This document shows, piece after piece, positions 8,485-17,265 of a DNA stretch of 64,000 nt (the stretch's first letter is position 1; each line of letters begins with the position of its first letter). The notes beneath the pieces were generated by a model. It searched no databases, was not told where the DNA came from, and worked only from the letters and a program-made list of their open reading frames with translations. Position numbers and translations under genes: made by a program. The stretch spans positions 1 to 64,000 of the forward strand of contig JAJRZK010000058.1 in the NCBI GenBank assembly GCA_024275315.1. The letters run 5' to 3'. The DNA is from Nitrospirota bacterium. GTDB lineage: Bacteria > Nitrospinota_A > UBA7883.

Positions 8485-9579
8485 TTATTTGCCGAAACCC
8501 ATGATGATATCAACTATTTTCCCGGCGGCGGCGCCGTCACCGTATAGTTCGGTCGGCGAATCGATATTCGACTGCAACGCAACCTCGACGGCGCCGATGA
8601 TACCTTCGGGGCTGGTCAGCGAGTTCCAGCCGCTATCGATCGTTTCGATCCACTCGGTCCGATCCCGCACTGTGACACATGGAACACGAAAGAAATACGC
8701 CTCCTTTTGTACGCCGCCGGAATCGGTGACTATCAGCCTTGAGGTCTGTTCCAGCCGTATCATGTCCAGGTATGAAACCGGGGGGATTACCGTTATCTTT
8801 CCCATGGAGCTTTTCAGGCCGAATTGTTCGAGCATTTTACTCGTACGAGGATGCATGGGAAGAACGACCGGTGTTTTTTCAGAAATCTCCGCAAGTCCCG
8901 CCACTATCCTTGCCAGTTTTGGTTCATTATCCGTATTCTCCGCGCGGTGAATTGTCGCCAGGATGAATTCTTTCTCCACCAGGCCAAACTCGTCAAGTAT
9001 CCTGCTATGGTTTCGGGCCGTATCGCGATAAAAAAGAGAAGCGTCATACATCACGTCGCCGACCTTTTTTACTCCGGCGGTTATCCCTTCGGCCTCCAGG
9101 TTTTTCACCGCCGCCTCCGTGGGGCACAGCAGAATATCCGAAACACGATCTGTAACTACACGGTTGATTTCTTCGGGCATTTTTTTGTCAAAGGAACGCA
9201 ACCCGGCCTCCACATGGGCTATGGGGATGTGAGTTTTCACCGCCGCCAGCGCCCCCGCCAGGGTGGAGTTTGTATCCCCGTATACCAGCGCCATGTCCGG
9301 TGTTTCCCTGAAGATTATTTTCTCGATCTCCTCCAGCATCCGCCCTGTCATCGCTCCATGGCTCAACCCGCCGATACCAAGGTTGTAATCCGGCTCTGGT
9401 ATGGAAAGCTCCCTGAAGAACACTTCCGACATGTTGTCGTCATGGTGCTGGCCGGTATGTATGATGATCTCGCGCATGGGAAAAGCGGAATCCCGCGCTT
9501 TTTTGCTCTTGATGGCCCTTGACACTGTTGCAGCCTTGATAAACTGCGGCCTGGCGCCAACTACGGTGAGTAGCTTCAA
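8485..9579 (-). CDS. wecB: UDP-N-acetylglucosamine 2-epimerase family (WecB/WbpI)
   Basis: Non-hydrolysing UDP-HexNAc 2-epimerase, 364 residues from TTG 9579. Motifs are TVVGARPQFIKAA, IIHTGQHHDDNMSE, LVYGDTNSTLAGALAA, HVEAGLRSFD, PEEINRVVTDR and DSGGVQKEA. Upstream codons in the same frame lie inside the preceding gene and do not belong to the fold. TTG overlaps the previous stop (TTGA) and has GAGG just before it, indicating translational coupling. Directly after the WbpB/WbpD-type fusion, the most likely substrate is a UDP-2,3-diacetamido-glucuronic acid, as for WbpI, giving the manno isomer. Plain UDP-GlcNAc to UDP-ManNAc conversion is the alternative. Confidence 0.88.
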   Translation of the reverse strand: MKLLTVVGARPQFIKAATVSRAIKSKKARDSAFPMREIIIHTGQHHDDNMSEVFFRELSIPEPDYNLGIGGLSHGAMTGRMLEEIEKIIFRETPDMALVYGDTNSTLAGALAAVKTHIPIAHVEAGLRSFDKKMPEEINRVVTDRVSDILLCPTEAAVKNLEAEGITAGVKKVGDVMYDASLFYRDTARNHSRILDEFGLVEKEFILATIHRAENTDNEPKLARIVAGLAEISEKTPVVLPMHPRTSKMLEQFGLKSSMGKITVIPPVSYLDMIRLEQTSRLIVTDSGGVQKEAYFFRVPCVTVRDRTEWIETIDSGWNSLTSPEGIIGAVEVALQSNIDSPTELYGDGAAAGKIVDIIMGFGK

Positions 9580-11177
9580 TCCTCGGTCACCCTGTCGTTT
9601 TCCAGCCTGTACCCGGCTCCACACTTGCCGCACACGGTCTTGTCACCGCCGTTAAATTCCAGCTTCACTCCACACCGGCACATCCACCCCTTGCCAGCGG
9701 CTGGGTTGCCGACCACCAGGGCGAAATCGGGCACATCATCCAAAACCACCGCCCCCGCTCCTACGAAGCTGAACTTTCCAAGGGTCACCCCGCACATTAT
9801 CGTGGCGTTGGCCCCGATTGTCGCGCCTTTCATGACCAGGGTCGGCTTGAGCTCTCCCATTCTGCCGATGTGAGAGCGGGGATTGAACACGTTGGTGAAC
9901 ACCATCGAAGGACCGCAGAACACGTCGTCTTCCAGGGTAACTCCCTCGTAGACACAAACGTTGTTTTGTATTTTGCATCCGGAGCCTACAGAGACGTTCG
10001 GCCCTATCACCACGTTTTGTCCTATGTTGCAGTTCGGCCCGATCCTGCTGTTTTTCATGACGTGGCTGAAATGCCATATCACGGTCCCCTCACCGATATC
10101 GCACCCCTCATCCACCACCGCGGTATCGTGCGCCCGGTAACCTGTGTCGGTGGTGGTGATGGCGTGTCCATGTTTTATATCCACCTCCCTGCCGCTATGT
10201 TTAAGCGATTCCTGGCAAGCCCAAAGCACCGCCAATGTTCTCAGCCCCTCGGCGCCGTCGGTATATGGACGCTTGCCGTTCGCCACCGCGTCGATAAAGC
10301 TTTTACACTCGTTTTGTAACGGCTCCTCATCGCCGATTTCAACCACGTCCGCCTCTTTTTTCGCGGGCACGGGGACGCCGTTGATCCAGTTTATCTCGTG
10401 TGGATACAGCGACAGCTTGCGGTCCGGATGAGTGTCGTCAAACACGGCCATGTTCCTGTCTCCCACCACTACGAGTTTCTGTTCCTTGAACGGGTGGAGC
10501 CAGCTTACGAAAATATGCGCATTTATGCCGGATGGAAACATGAGGTGGCTCAATGTAACATCGGCCACCTTATCGTTCAGAAAATGGGAACCGGCGCTGA
10601 TCACCCGCTCCGGCATTTGCCTGGCGAGCGAAAGGATGATCGATATGTCATGAGGGGCGAATGACCAGAGGATATTTTCTTCCGTCCTTATTTTCCCCAA
10701 GTTGAGCCTGTTTGAATAAATATATTGGAGCCTGCCCAGTTCTCCCCGGTCGATAAGTTTTTTCAACTCTATTATGGCGGGATGATAGTGCAGAAGGTGA
10801 CCCACCATCAGGACCAGCCCCTTGTCTCTGGCCAGCTTTACCAATTCCTCCCCTTCTTCAACGTCCAGGCACAGAGGTTTTTCCACAAACACATGTTTGC
10901 CCGCTTCCAGCCCGGACAGAACCAGATCGTAATGGGTTGACGCCGGAGTGGATATGACGATGGCGTTTACGTTTTTATCTGCGAAAACTCTCTCGGGACC
11001 AGACATGGTCTCGACACCGGGATAGGCTTTCCTGAAGTTATCCAGGACCTCCGGATCTGTGTCGCAAATGGTGTGCAGAGCTTTTAGCGCATGATAGTTG
11101 CGTACCAGGTTTTTGCCCCAGTAGCCGGCTCCTATCACCGCCACGTTCACATTTTCGGGTTTATCGTCCAATTTCAT
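9576..11177 (-). CDS. Fused Gfo/Idh oxidoreductase and hexapeptide acetyltransferase
   Basis: 533-residue two-enzyme fusion. Residues about 9-340 form a Gfo/Idh/MocA NAD-dependent dehydrogenase (VAVIGAGYWGKNLVRNY, FVEKPLCLD, GHLLHYHPAI), like WbpB/WlbA, which oxidises C3 of UDP-GlcNAc-uronic acid. Residues about 350-505 form a left-handed beta-helix acetyltransferase (repeats such as IGPNCNIGQNVVIGPNVSVG, ending VVGNPA), like WbpD/WlbB, which acetylates the 3-amino group. A C-terminal CRCG...CGKCG zinc-ribbon-like tail follows (about 508-525). The intermediate amination would be done by the DegT-type enzyme at 17266-18408. The fusion joins steps one and three of that pathway; the dehydrogenase making the uronic acid (WbpA) is not in the window. 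Confidence 0.85.
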   Translation of the reverse strand: MKLDDKPENVNVAVIGAGYWGKNLVRNYHALKALHTICDTDPEVLDNFRKAYPGVETMSGPERVFADKNVNAIVISTPASTHYDLVLSGLEAGKHVFVEKPLCLDVEEGEELVKLARDKGLVLMVGHLLHYHPAIIELKKLIDRGELGRLQYIYSNRLNLGKIRTEENILWSFAPHDISIILSLARQMPERVISAGSHFLNDKVADVTLSHLMFPSGINAHIFVSWLHPFKEQKLVVVGDRNMAVFDDTHPDRKLSLYPHEINWINGVPVPAKKEADVVEIGDEEPLQNECKSFIDAVANGKRPYTDGAEGLRTLAVLWACQESLKHSGREVDIKHGHAITTTDTGYRAHDTAVVDEGCDIGEGTVIWHFSHVMKNSRIGPNCNIGQNVVIGPNVSVGSGCKIQNNVCVYEGVTLEDDVFCGPSMVFTNVFNPRSHIGRMGELKPTLVMKGATIGANATIMCGVTLGKFSFVGAGAVVLDDVPDFALVVGNPAAGKGWMCRCGVKLEFNGGDKTVCGKCGAGYRLENDRVTED

Positions 11178-11206
11178 TCCTTAACGCTGGTTGTGAAAAA
11201 TGTATA

Positions 11207-12112
11207 TCATGCGTATCTTGCGTCATGCGCCCATTCTCTCATGAACTTCTCCAGTGTTTTGTCCCAAGGAGGGAGGCGCACACCGAAAGTGTCCGAAAGT
11301 TTTTTGTTAGACAAAGCAGAGTTTTGCGGCCTGGCGGCGGGAGATCCATATTCCTTGCTGGATACAGGCGCCAGCCTTGTAGCGTAATCGGCTCCGGCAA
11401 GCTCGATGACCCTGCTTGCAAGCCCGTGCCATGTTGTTTGTCCGGAGCAACACATGTGGTAAATCCCGGCGACGTCTTTCATGGCGTCGCGGTTCAAATT
11501 GTCGCTATCGTCGATAAGCATCGAAACTATCTCCATGGTAGCGTCCGCCACTACCCTGGCCCACGTGGGCGATCCTTCCTGATCGGCCACTATTTTCAGC
11601 TCTTCGCGATTTCTGGCCAGCTTCAGGATTGTCAGGGGAAAATTACGGCCATGCAATCCATACAACCAGCTGGTTCGGAAAATGAAATAGGGAATTTTCG
11701 TTTTGCAAACAGCCTTTTCTCCCGCAAGCTTCGTTTTTCCATAAAAATTTATGGGATCGGGCGTGTCCGATTCAGTGTAAGGCGATTTTTTCTTCCCGTC
11801 AAAAACATAATCGGTGGAATAATGAATCAGCCCCGCTCCGATACTTTACGCCAGCATGGCAAGGTGTCCGGGCGCACGCTCGTTTATCATGGTCGCAGGT
11901 TCCCGTTCCTCCTCCGCCATGTCTACGGCGGTGTAAGCGGTCGCGTTTATGATTAGGTCGGGCTTGATTTGTGCTATTTCATTCTCCATTTTCGCGGTGT
12001 CTTTTATGTCGAGATCGCTTTTTGCAAAAGCGGTGAAATTACCCAAGGGCCCCAGCTTGCGGCAAAATTCCCTTCCCAATTGCCCATTTTTGCCCAGCAA
12101 CAACGTTTTCAT
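11207..12112 (-). pseudogene. rmlD: dTDP-4-dehydrorhamnose reductase, interrupted by in-frame TAA
   Basis: RmlD catalyses the last step of dTDP-L-rhamnose synthesis. The N-terminal part (GKNGQLGREF NAD(P)-binding loop, INATAYTAVD) runs from ATG 12112 and stops at a TAA at 11846-11848. The same reading frame continues without any shift with SIGAGLIHYSTDYVFDG, the catalytic YGKTK (Tyr-x3-Lys), RTSWLYG and the family C-terminus, ending at 11207. The lesion is therefore one nonsense codon between LAMLA and SIGAGLI, compatible with a single base change such as AAA to TAA. The first product lacks the catalytic Tyr. No good restart codon precedes the catalytic segment. rmlB, rmlA and rmlC next to it are intact. 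Confidence 0.85.
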
Positions 12113-12121
12113 CGATCTCGT

Positions 12122-12682
12122 TTACTCTGGCGAAAATTGCGGGAGTCGTTCCGGGGATATGTCCTTCAGTCGTGGAGAGAGCGTGTCCTTTTCTGAAATC
12201 AGCGGGGCCGGTATGGGCCAGTCTATCCCTATGTCGGGATCGCTCCACAATATCGAGCCTTCAGCTTTTGGGTTGTAATAATTGGAGCATTTGTATGCGA
12301 CTATGGCGCTGTCGCTTATCACGCAGTAACCGTGGGCGAATCCTTCAGGGATATAAATCTGGCGACCGCTCCGGTAGTCGAGCGTTACGCTGGTCCATTG
12401 CCCAAACGTGGGGGATCCGTAACGAATATCCACTATTACATCGAAAACCTCCCCGGAAAGCGCGTATACCATCTTCGCCTGGGCGTCGGGGTTTTGGAAA
12501 TGGAGCCCGCGTAACACGCCGTTGGTGGAAAAGGCGATGTTGTCCTGGACGAACGCGCTCGTGATTCCCGCTTGTGTGTACCGGTTGTTTTGCCATATTT
12601 CCATGAAAAACCCGCGGGAATCCTCAAATTTATCCGGCTCGATGATTTTTACGCCCGCAAGACCGGTTTCCGTGATTTTCAT
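12122..12682 (-). CDS. rmlC: dTDP-4-dehydrorhamnose 3,5-epimerase
   Basis: 186-residue cupin epimerase, third enzyme of dTDP-L-rhamnose synthesis. Diagnostic segments are [36 protein letters not shown] (contains the catalytic His), [19 protein letters not shown] and [21 protein letters not shown] 12682 overlaps the rmlA stop by four bases (ATGA), so translation is coupled. Length is normal for the family. Order rmlB-rmlA-rmlC-rmlD is conserved in this operon. Confidence 0.95.
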   Translation of the reverse strand: MKITETGLAGVKIIEPDKFEDSRGFFMEIWQNNRYTQAGITSAFVQDNIAFSTNGVLRGLHFQNPDAQAKMVYALSGEVFDVIVDIRYGSPTFGQWTSVTLDYRSGRQIYIPEGFAHGYCVISDSAIVAYKCSNYYNPKAEGSILWSDPDIGIDWPIPAPLISEKDTLSPRLKDISPERLPQFSPE

Positions 12683-13563
12683 GTTATCTTGCCGTGTTTT
12701 AATACACTAAGAAGATATTTGCCATAGCTGTTCTCCTTTAGCGGCGTCGCCAGTTTTTCCAGCTGGGTGGTGTCGATATAACCGAGGTTCACAGCGATCT
12801 CCTCCGGACAACTGATCTTGAGCCCCTGGCGCTTCTCTATGGTTTCGATGAAATTTCCCGCGTCCAGCAGCGCTTCCGGCGAGCCGGTGTCCAGCCAGGC
12901 GTATCCTCTGTACATCTTTTCCAGGGAGAACTGTCCGAGTTCCAGATACGCCTTGTTGACATCGGTTATTTCCAATTCGCCCCTGGCGGATGGTTTGAGG
13001 TTGGCGGCTATGTCGATCACCTGGTTGTCATAAAAATAAAGACCGGTGATGGCATAGTTGGATTTCGGATGGTCCGGCTTTTCCTCGATACCGATTACGT
13101 CGCCTTCATCGTCAAACTCGGCGACACCGTACTGTTGCGGGTTGTCCACCCAGTATCCAAATACGGTGGCGCCGGTTTTTCTGGACGCGGCTTCCTTGAG
13201 AAGGCTCTGCATTCCGTGACCGTAGAATATGTTGTCCCCCAGTATCAGGCAACACCCGTCGTTTCCGATAAACTCCCTGCCGATGACAAACGCCTGCGCG
13301 ATCCCTTCCGGGTTCGGCTGGCTGGCGTAACTAAAGTTCATGCCCCATTGGCTTCCATCTTGCAAAAGCCGTTCGAACAGTGTTTTGTCCTCTGGCGTGG
13401 TGATGATCAGGATATCCCGGACACCAGCTAACATAAGGACACTTAAAGGGTAATAGATCATCGGCTTGTCGTATACAGGCATCAACTGCTTGGAAACCAC
13501 GTTGGTCAGGGGGAAAAGCCTTGTGCCGGTCCCTCCGGCCAGTATAATCCCTTTGGTTATCAT
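12679..13563 (-). CDS. rmlA: Glucose-1-phosphate thymidylyltransferase
   Basis: 294-residue nucleotidyltransferase making dTDP-glucose from dTTP and glucose 1-phosphate. The signature [16 protein letters not shown] is followed by [46 protein letters not shown] and [18 protein letters not shown] 13563 is chosen because [11 protein letters not shown] is the family N-terminus and GAGGAAG lies just upstream. An earlier in-frame codon would overlap rmlB. Ten bases separate it from the rmlB stop. Confidence 0.95.
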   Translation of the reverse strand: MITKGIILAGGTGTRLFPLTNVVSKQLMPVYDKPMIYYPLSVLMLAGVRDILIITTPEDKTLFERLLQDGSQWGMNFSYASQPNPEGIAQAFVIGREFIGNDGCCLILGDNIFYGHGMQSLLKEAASRKTGATVFGYWVDNPQQYGVAEFDDEGDVIGIEEKPDHPKSNYAITGLYFYDNQVIDIAANLKPSARGELEITDVNKAYLELGQFSLEKMYRGYAWLDTGSPEALLDAGNFIETIEKRQGLKISCPEEIAVNLGYIDTTQLEKLATPLKENSYGKYLLSVLKHGKIT

Positions 13564-13573
13564 TTGAGCTTCC

Positions 13574-14635
13574 TCACTTTTCACCAAGCCCCAGTCTTTC
13601 GCCACGGTAGGCTCCGGACATCACCCGTTTGCACCAGTCACGGTTGTCGATGTACCATTTGACCGTTTTTGCAAAGCCGGAGTCAAACGTGTGTTTCGGC
13701 CTCCAGCCGAGCTCTTTTTCTATTTTGCTGTAATCTATCGCGTATCGCCGGTCATGTCCGAGCCTGTCTTCTACGAACTCGATGAGCGATTCGTGCGGCC
13801 GGTTGGGTGATTCCGGCTCCATGTCGTCAATAATAGAGCACAGTTTACGGACTACATCCAGGTTTGTCTTTTCACAATTTCCACCGATGTTGTAGACCTG
13901 GCCGGGTTTGCCCCGCTCCATCACCATTTCAATGGCGTCGCAATGATCCTCCACATAGAGCCAGTCCCGTATCTGCCGTCCGTCGCCATACACAGGCAAC
14001 CGCTCCCCCGCGAGGGCTTTATGGATCACCAGCGGCGTCAGTTTTTCCGGGAACTGGTATGGGCCGTAGTTGTTGGAGCAGTTGGTGATTATCGATGGGA
14101 GGCCATATGTCCTGTAATAGGCGCGCACGAAATGATCCGAGGAGGCTTTGGACGCGGCGTAGGGCGAGTTCGGCGCGTATGGATGGGTTTCGGTAAATTT
14201 CCCTTTATCCCCGAGAGATCCGTACACCTCGTCGGTGGATATGTGGATAAAACGAAAATCATCTTTCCGGACTCCGGAGAGACTTTTCCAGTAGTTCAGG
14301 GAGCACTGTAACAGCTCGTACACGCCCACAACATTGGTATGGACAAAGTCACCCGGCGAATCTATGGATCTGTCCACGTGTGATTCCGCGGCAAAATTGA
14401 TGATCGCGGCAGGTTTGTGTTCGTCCATGAGTTTGGATGTCAGCGTAATGTCCCGGATATCGCCATGGACAAACACATGGTTGGGGTTGTCCATCACACG
14501 GGCGAGCGTGTCCAGGTTGCCGGCGTACGTCAGGGCGTCGAGGTTTATCACCCTGTACCGGCCGGAGCCGACAAGGGAAAGTACGAAGTTACCCCCGATG
14601 AACCCCGCGCCGCCTGTGACGAGAACTGTTTTCAT
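13574..14635 (-). CDS. rmlB: dTDP-glucose 4,6-dehydratase
   Basis: 353-residue extended SDR enzyme converting dTDP-glucose to dTDP-4-keto-6-deoxyglucose. It carries [13 protein letters not shown] (NAD loop), [24 protein letters not shown], the catalytic [12 protein letters not shown] and [15 protein letters not shown]. It is first of the rml set. A gap of about 125 bases separates it from the SxtJ-like gene upstream, so a promoter could lie there, but none is obvious. Confidence 0.96.
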   Translation of the reverse strand: MKTVLVTGGAGFIGGNFVLSLVGSGRYRVINLDALTYAGNLDTLARVMDNPNHVFVHGDIRDITLTSKLMDEHKPAAIINFAAESHVDRSIDSPGDFVHTNVVGVYELLQCSLNYWKSLSGVRKDDFRFIHISTDEVYGSLGDKGKFTETHPYAPNSPYAASKASSDHFVRAYYRTYGLPSIITNCSNNYGPYQFPEKLTPLVIHKALAGERLPVYGDGRQIRDWLYVEDHCDAIEMVMERGKPGQVYNIGGNCEKTNLDVVRKLCSIIDDMEPESPNRPHESLIEFVEDRLGHDRRYAIDYSKIEKELGWRPKHTFDSGFAKTVKWYIDNRDWCKRVMSGAYRGERLGLGEK

Positions 14636-14759
14636 GCTTATTTATCCGGAGGCGCAACAGGTTGCCATGAGGGCAGATTATACATTCTTATTCCGGCGGG
14701 ATGCGTAAAAATCCTGACATCCAGGATAGTCCCGTGTTTGCGTGGAACAAGGGGAAGCG

Positions 14760-15155
14760 TTAGTATTGCTTCTCGTAGCGGGACAAGTCGTTGTTTTTGT
14801 CCCTTTTGACCCAATACGACTTGGCGTCTTTATCTATTTTCCTCTTCATGGGGTCTGATCCCGTAATTTTCATTGTCAGACCCATCGGCGTGATGATCAG
14901 GTAGAATACCAGCGCCAGCAACAGCCGGGTGTTGAACCACGCCAACGCGGCGGCGAACTTCGCCCACGCCCTGTAAAGGGGGAGCAGGGCCATAGGCGCG
15001 AACGCGGCGAAAAACGCGAAAAACGCCGCGGCTCCCAGAAAATAGGGGTAGGACCATTTACCGCGATAAAGCAACAGCGAGCCTATCACGGTGAAAATCA
15101 CCGCAAAACCTATCCAGGTTATTCTGACTTCCCTTTTACTTTCCCCTATTGACAT
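14760..15155 (-). CDS. SxtJ-like membrane protein
   Basis: 131-residue protein with two closely spaced hydrophobic hairpins (about 12-60: WIGFAVIFTVIGSLLLY and YFLGAAAFFAFFAAFAPMAL) and a third membrane segment (about 80-97), then a charged C-terminal tail (KITGSDPMKRKIDKDAKSYW). This matches the SxtJ family, small membrane proteins found next to NodU/HypF-type carbamoyltransferases. The start overlaps the carbamoyltransferase stop (TGATG), showing coupling. Molecular role is unknown; a membrane partner or anchor for the carbamoylating enzyme is an inference from gene order. Confidence 0.7.
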   Translation of the reverse strand: MSIGESKREVRITWIGFAVIFTVIGSLLLYRGKWSYPYFLGAAAFFAFFAAFAPMALLPLYRAWAKFAAALAWFNTRLLLALVFYLIITPMGLTMKITGSDPMKRKIDKDAKSYWVKRDKNNDLSRYEKQY

Positions 15156-16978
15156 CAGTCCAGCTCGAATTCATTACGCCAGTCGGTGTCCTCTGTAAAC
15201 TCCGGCTGGTCGGCCTTGTCCAGAACATAGTTTTCCAGGACCAGGTAATCCATGTTGGTGCGCATAAAGCAGGTATACGCCTCCTCCGGCCTGCACACGA
15301 TCGGCTCCCCCCGCACGTTGAAAGAAGTGTTGATTATAACCGGACAGCCTGTGAGCTGTTCGAACTGTTTTATCAGGGAATGATACGTCGAGTTGCTGGA
15401 GCCATCCACCGTCTGGAGCCGGGCGGAGTAATCCACGTGTGTGATGGCGGGAACGTCGGACCTGGGAACGTTCAGTTTTTCTATGCCGAACAGACGCTCC
15501 TGTTCTTCCGTCATTTTTAACCGGCGTTCTTCATTCACGGGCGCCACCATGAGCATATACGGGCTGTCGGCGCCGAACTCGAAATAGTCACCCACCTTGT
15601 CGCGCAACACCGATGGAGCAAAAGGACGGAACGACTCGCGGAATTTTATTTTCAGGTTCATTACCGATTGCATTTTGGATGACCGGGCGTCTCCTATAAT
15701 CGACCGGGCGCCGAGCGCCCTGGGTCCGAACTCCATGGGACCGTAAAACCAGCCGATTACCTTTTCATTGGCTATATGCTCAGCCACAGCTGCCACCAGT
15801 TCCGGTTCGGAGTCATATTTGCGATGTGGTATATTATGTTTTTCAAGATATTTACCTATCTCATCGTCTGTATAGCGCGGGCCAAGATAGGAGCCGCTCT
15901 GAAAATCGTCTTTCCCGTTGGCCGTCCTGGGGTTGTCTTCAACTTTGTACCAGGCCAAAAGCGCGGCGCCCAACGCGCCCCCAGCGTCACCGGCCGCGGG
16001 TTGCACCCATATTTCATCAAAAACACCACTTTGCAACAGCTTGCCGTTGGCTACGCAGTTAAGAGCCACACCACCTGCCATTACCAGCTTTCTCTGGCCC
16101 GTCACATTCCGGACATGCCGGCCGATTCGTTCCATGGCTTTTTCCGTGACAACCTGGATGGAACGGGCAAGGTCCATCTCTTTTTGGGTGACTTGTGATT
16201 CCGGTTTTCTTGGTGGTCCCCCGAAAAGGTTATGGAACTTTTCGGAGGTCATGGTAAGCCCCACGCAATAGTTGAAATAGCTCATATCCAGCCTGAACGA
16301 TCCATCTTCCTTTAAGTCGATAATATTGTTCAGGATATCGTCGACATACTTCGGCTCCCCGTATGGAGCCAGACCCATGACCTTGTATTCGCCGGAGTTG
16401 ACCTTGAATCCCGTATAGTAGGTGATGGCGGAATAGAGGAGACCGAGCGAATGGGGAAAGTCGATTTCATATAACAGATCCAGATCGTTTCCCTTGCCAA
16501 CACCGAAAGACGTTGTAGCCCATTCGCCCACCCCATCGACGGCGATGATGGCCGCTTCGTTGAAGGGTGATGGATAAAACGCCGAGGCTGCGTGTGATTC
16601 GTGATGTTCCGGGAAGATCATTTTCCCTTCAAACCCGTCCAGCCGCTTGTATATGTAGTCTCGCATCCACAGCTTGTCCTTGATCCACAATGGCAAAGCC
16701 ATGAAAAACGATCTTATGCCCTTGGGGGCGTATGCCAGATAAGTCTCCAGAATGCGTTCGAACTTGACCCACGGTTTGTCATAAAAAGCGACTATGTCAA
16801 GGTCCGAAGGGGTGATTCCCGCCTTGCCAAGACAGAAACCAATGGCGTTTTCCGGATAAGTGGCGTCGTGTTTTTTACGGGTGAACCGCTCTTCCTGGGC
16901 GGCGGATATTATTTTGCCATCTTTCAGCAACGCCGCGGCGGAATCGTGATAGAACGCCGAAATCCCGAGTATGTAAAT
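15155..16978 (-). CDS. NodU/TobZ-type carbamoyltransferase (AUU start)
   Basis: 607-residue O-carbamoyltransferase that would use carbamoyl phosphate and ATP to carbamoylate a sugar hydroxyl. The N-terminal Kae1-like domain shows ILGISAFYHDSAAALL, AQEERFTRKKHD, the metal-binding EHHESHAASAFYPS and AVDGVGEWATT. The C-terminal domain has GPRALGARSI, FRESFRPFAP and INTSFNVRGEPIV. The conserved N-terminus is reached only from ATT at 16978, nine bases after AAGGAG. No ATG, GTG or TTG lies between the upstream stop and TTG 16930, which would delete FYHDSA. The paralogue at 44825-46651 is 608 residues with an ATG at the equivalent place. It lies between DUF5989 and SxtJ-like genes. Confidence 0.88.
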   Translation of the reverse strand: MYILGISAFYHDSAAALLKDGKIISAAQEERFTRKKHDATYPENAIGFCLGKAGITPSDLDIVAFYDKPWVKFERILETYLAYAPKGIRSFFMALPLWIKDKLWMRDYIYKRLDGFEGKMIFPEHHESHAASAFYPSPFNEAAIIAVDGVGEWATTSFGVGKGNDLDLLYEIDFPHSLGLLYSAITYYTGFKVNSGEYKVMGLAPYGEPKYVDDILNNIIDLKEDGSFRLDMSYFNYCVGLTMTSEKFHNLFGGPPRKPESQVTQKEMDLARSIQVVTEKAMERIGRHVRNVTGQRKLVMAGGVALNCVANGKLLQSGVFDEIWVQPAAGDAGGALGAALLAWYKVEDNPRTANGKDDFQSGSYLGPRYTDDEIGKYLEKHNIPHRKYDSEPELVAAVAEHIANEKVIGWFYGPMEFGPRALGARSIIGDARSSKMQSVMNLKIKFRESFRPFAPSVLRDKVGDYFEFGADSPYMLMVAPVNEERRLKMTEEQERLFGIEKLNVPRSDVPAITHVDYSARLQTVDGSSNSTYHSLIKQFEQLTGCPVIINTSFNVRGEPIVCRPEEAYTCFMRTNMDYLVLENYVLDKADQPEFTEDTDWRNEFELD

Positions 16979-17017
16979 GGCTCTGTACTCCTTGCAACTG
17001 TGGCGCGAATACGCCCT

Positions 17018-17176
17018 CTAAAACAACGTGTAAATAAACGGAGCCAAAGCCGATCCTTCGGTGAAAACGATAAGGGCGCCCAACGCCATCAGAATTATTA
17101 TAATCGGAGCGAGCCAGAACTTCTTTCTTACCTTAAGAAAATCCCAAAACTCGGCCAGAATAGTTTGTTTAGCCAT
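17018..17176 (-). CDS. DUF5989 family micro membrane protein
   Basis: 52-residue protein from ATG 17176, opening with MAKQTILAEFWDFLKVRKKF and containing one membrane helix (LAPIIIILMALGALIVF) and the tail LAPFIYTLF. This is the layout of the DUF5989 family, which recurs beside carbamoyltransferases and SxtJ proteins. It is immediately upstream of the carbamoyltransferase (39 bases from its AUU). Function is unknown; a small subunit of a membrane-bound modification complex is a reasonable inference. Confidence 0.8.
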   Translation of the reverse strand: MAKQTILAEFWDFLKVRKKFWLAPIIIILMALGALIVFTEGSALAPFIYTLF

Positions 17177-17265
17177 GTTCCGCCTTTAAACAGTATAGAT
17201 TTCCAATTACGCCAGATTCAGGCTTGAAAAAACTAAAATACTATACACTGGGGTTTTTCTCAACA

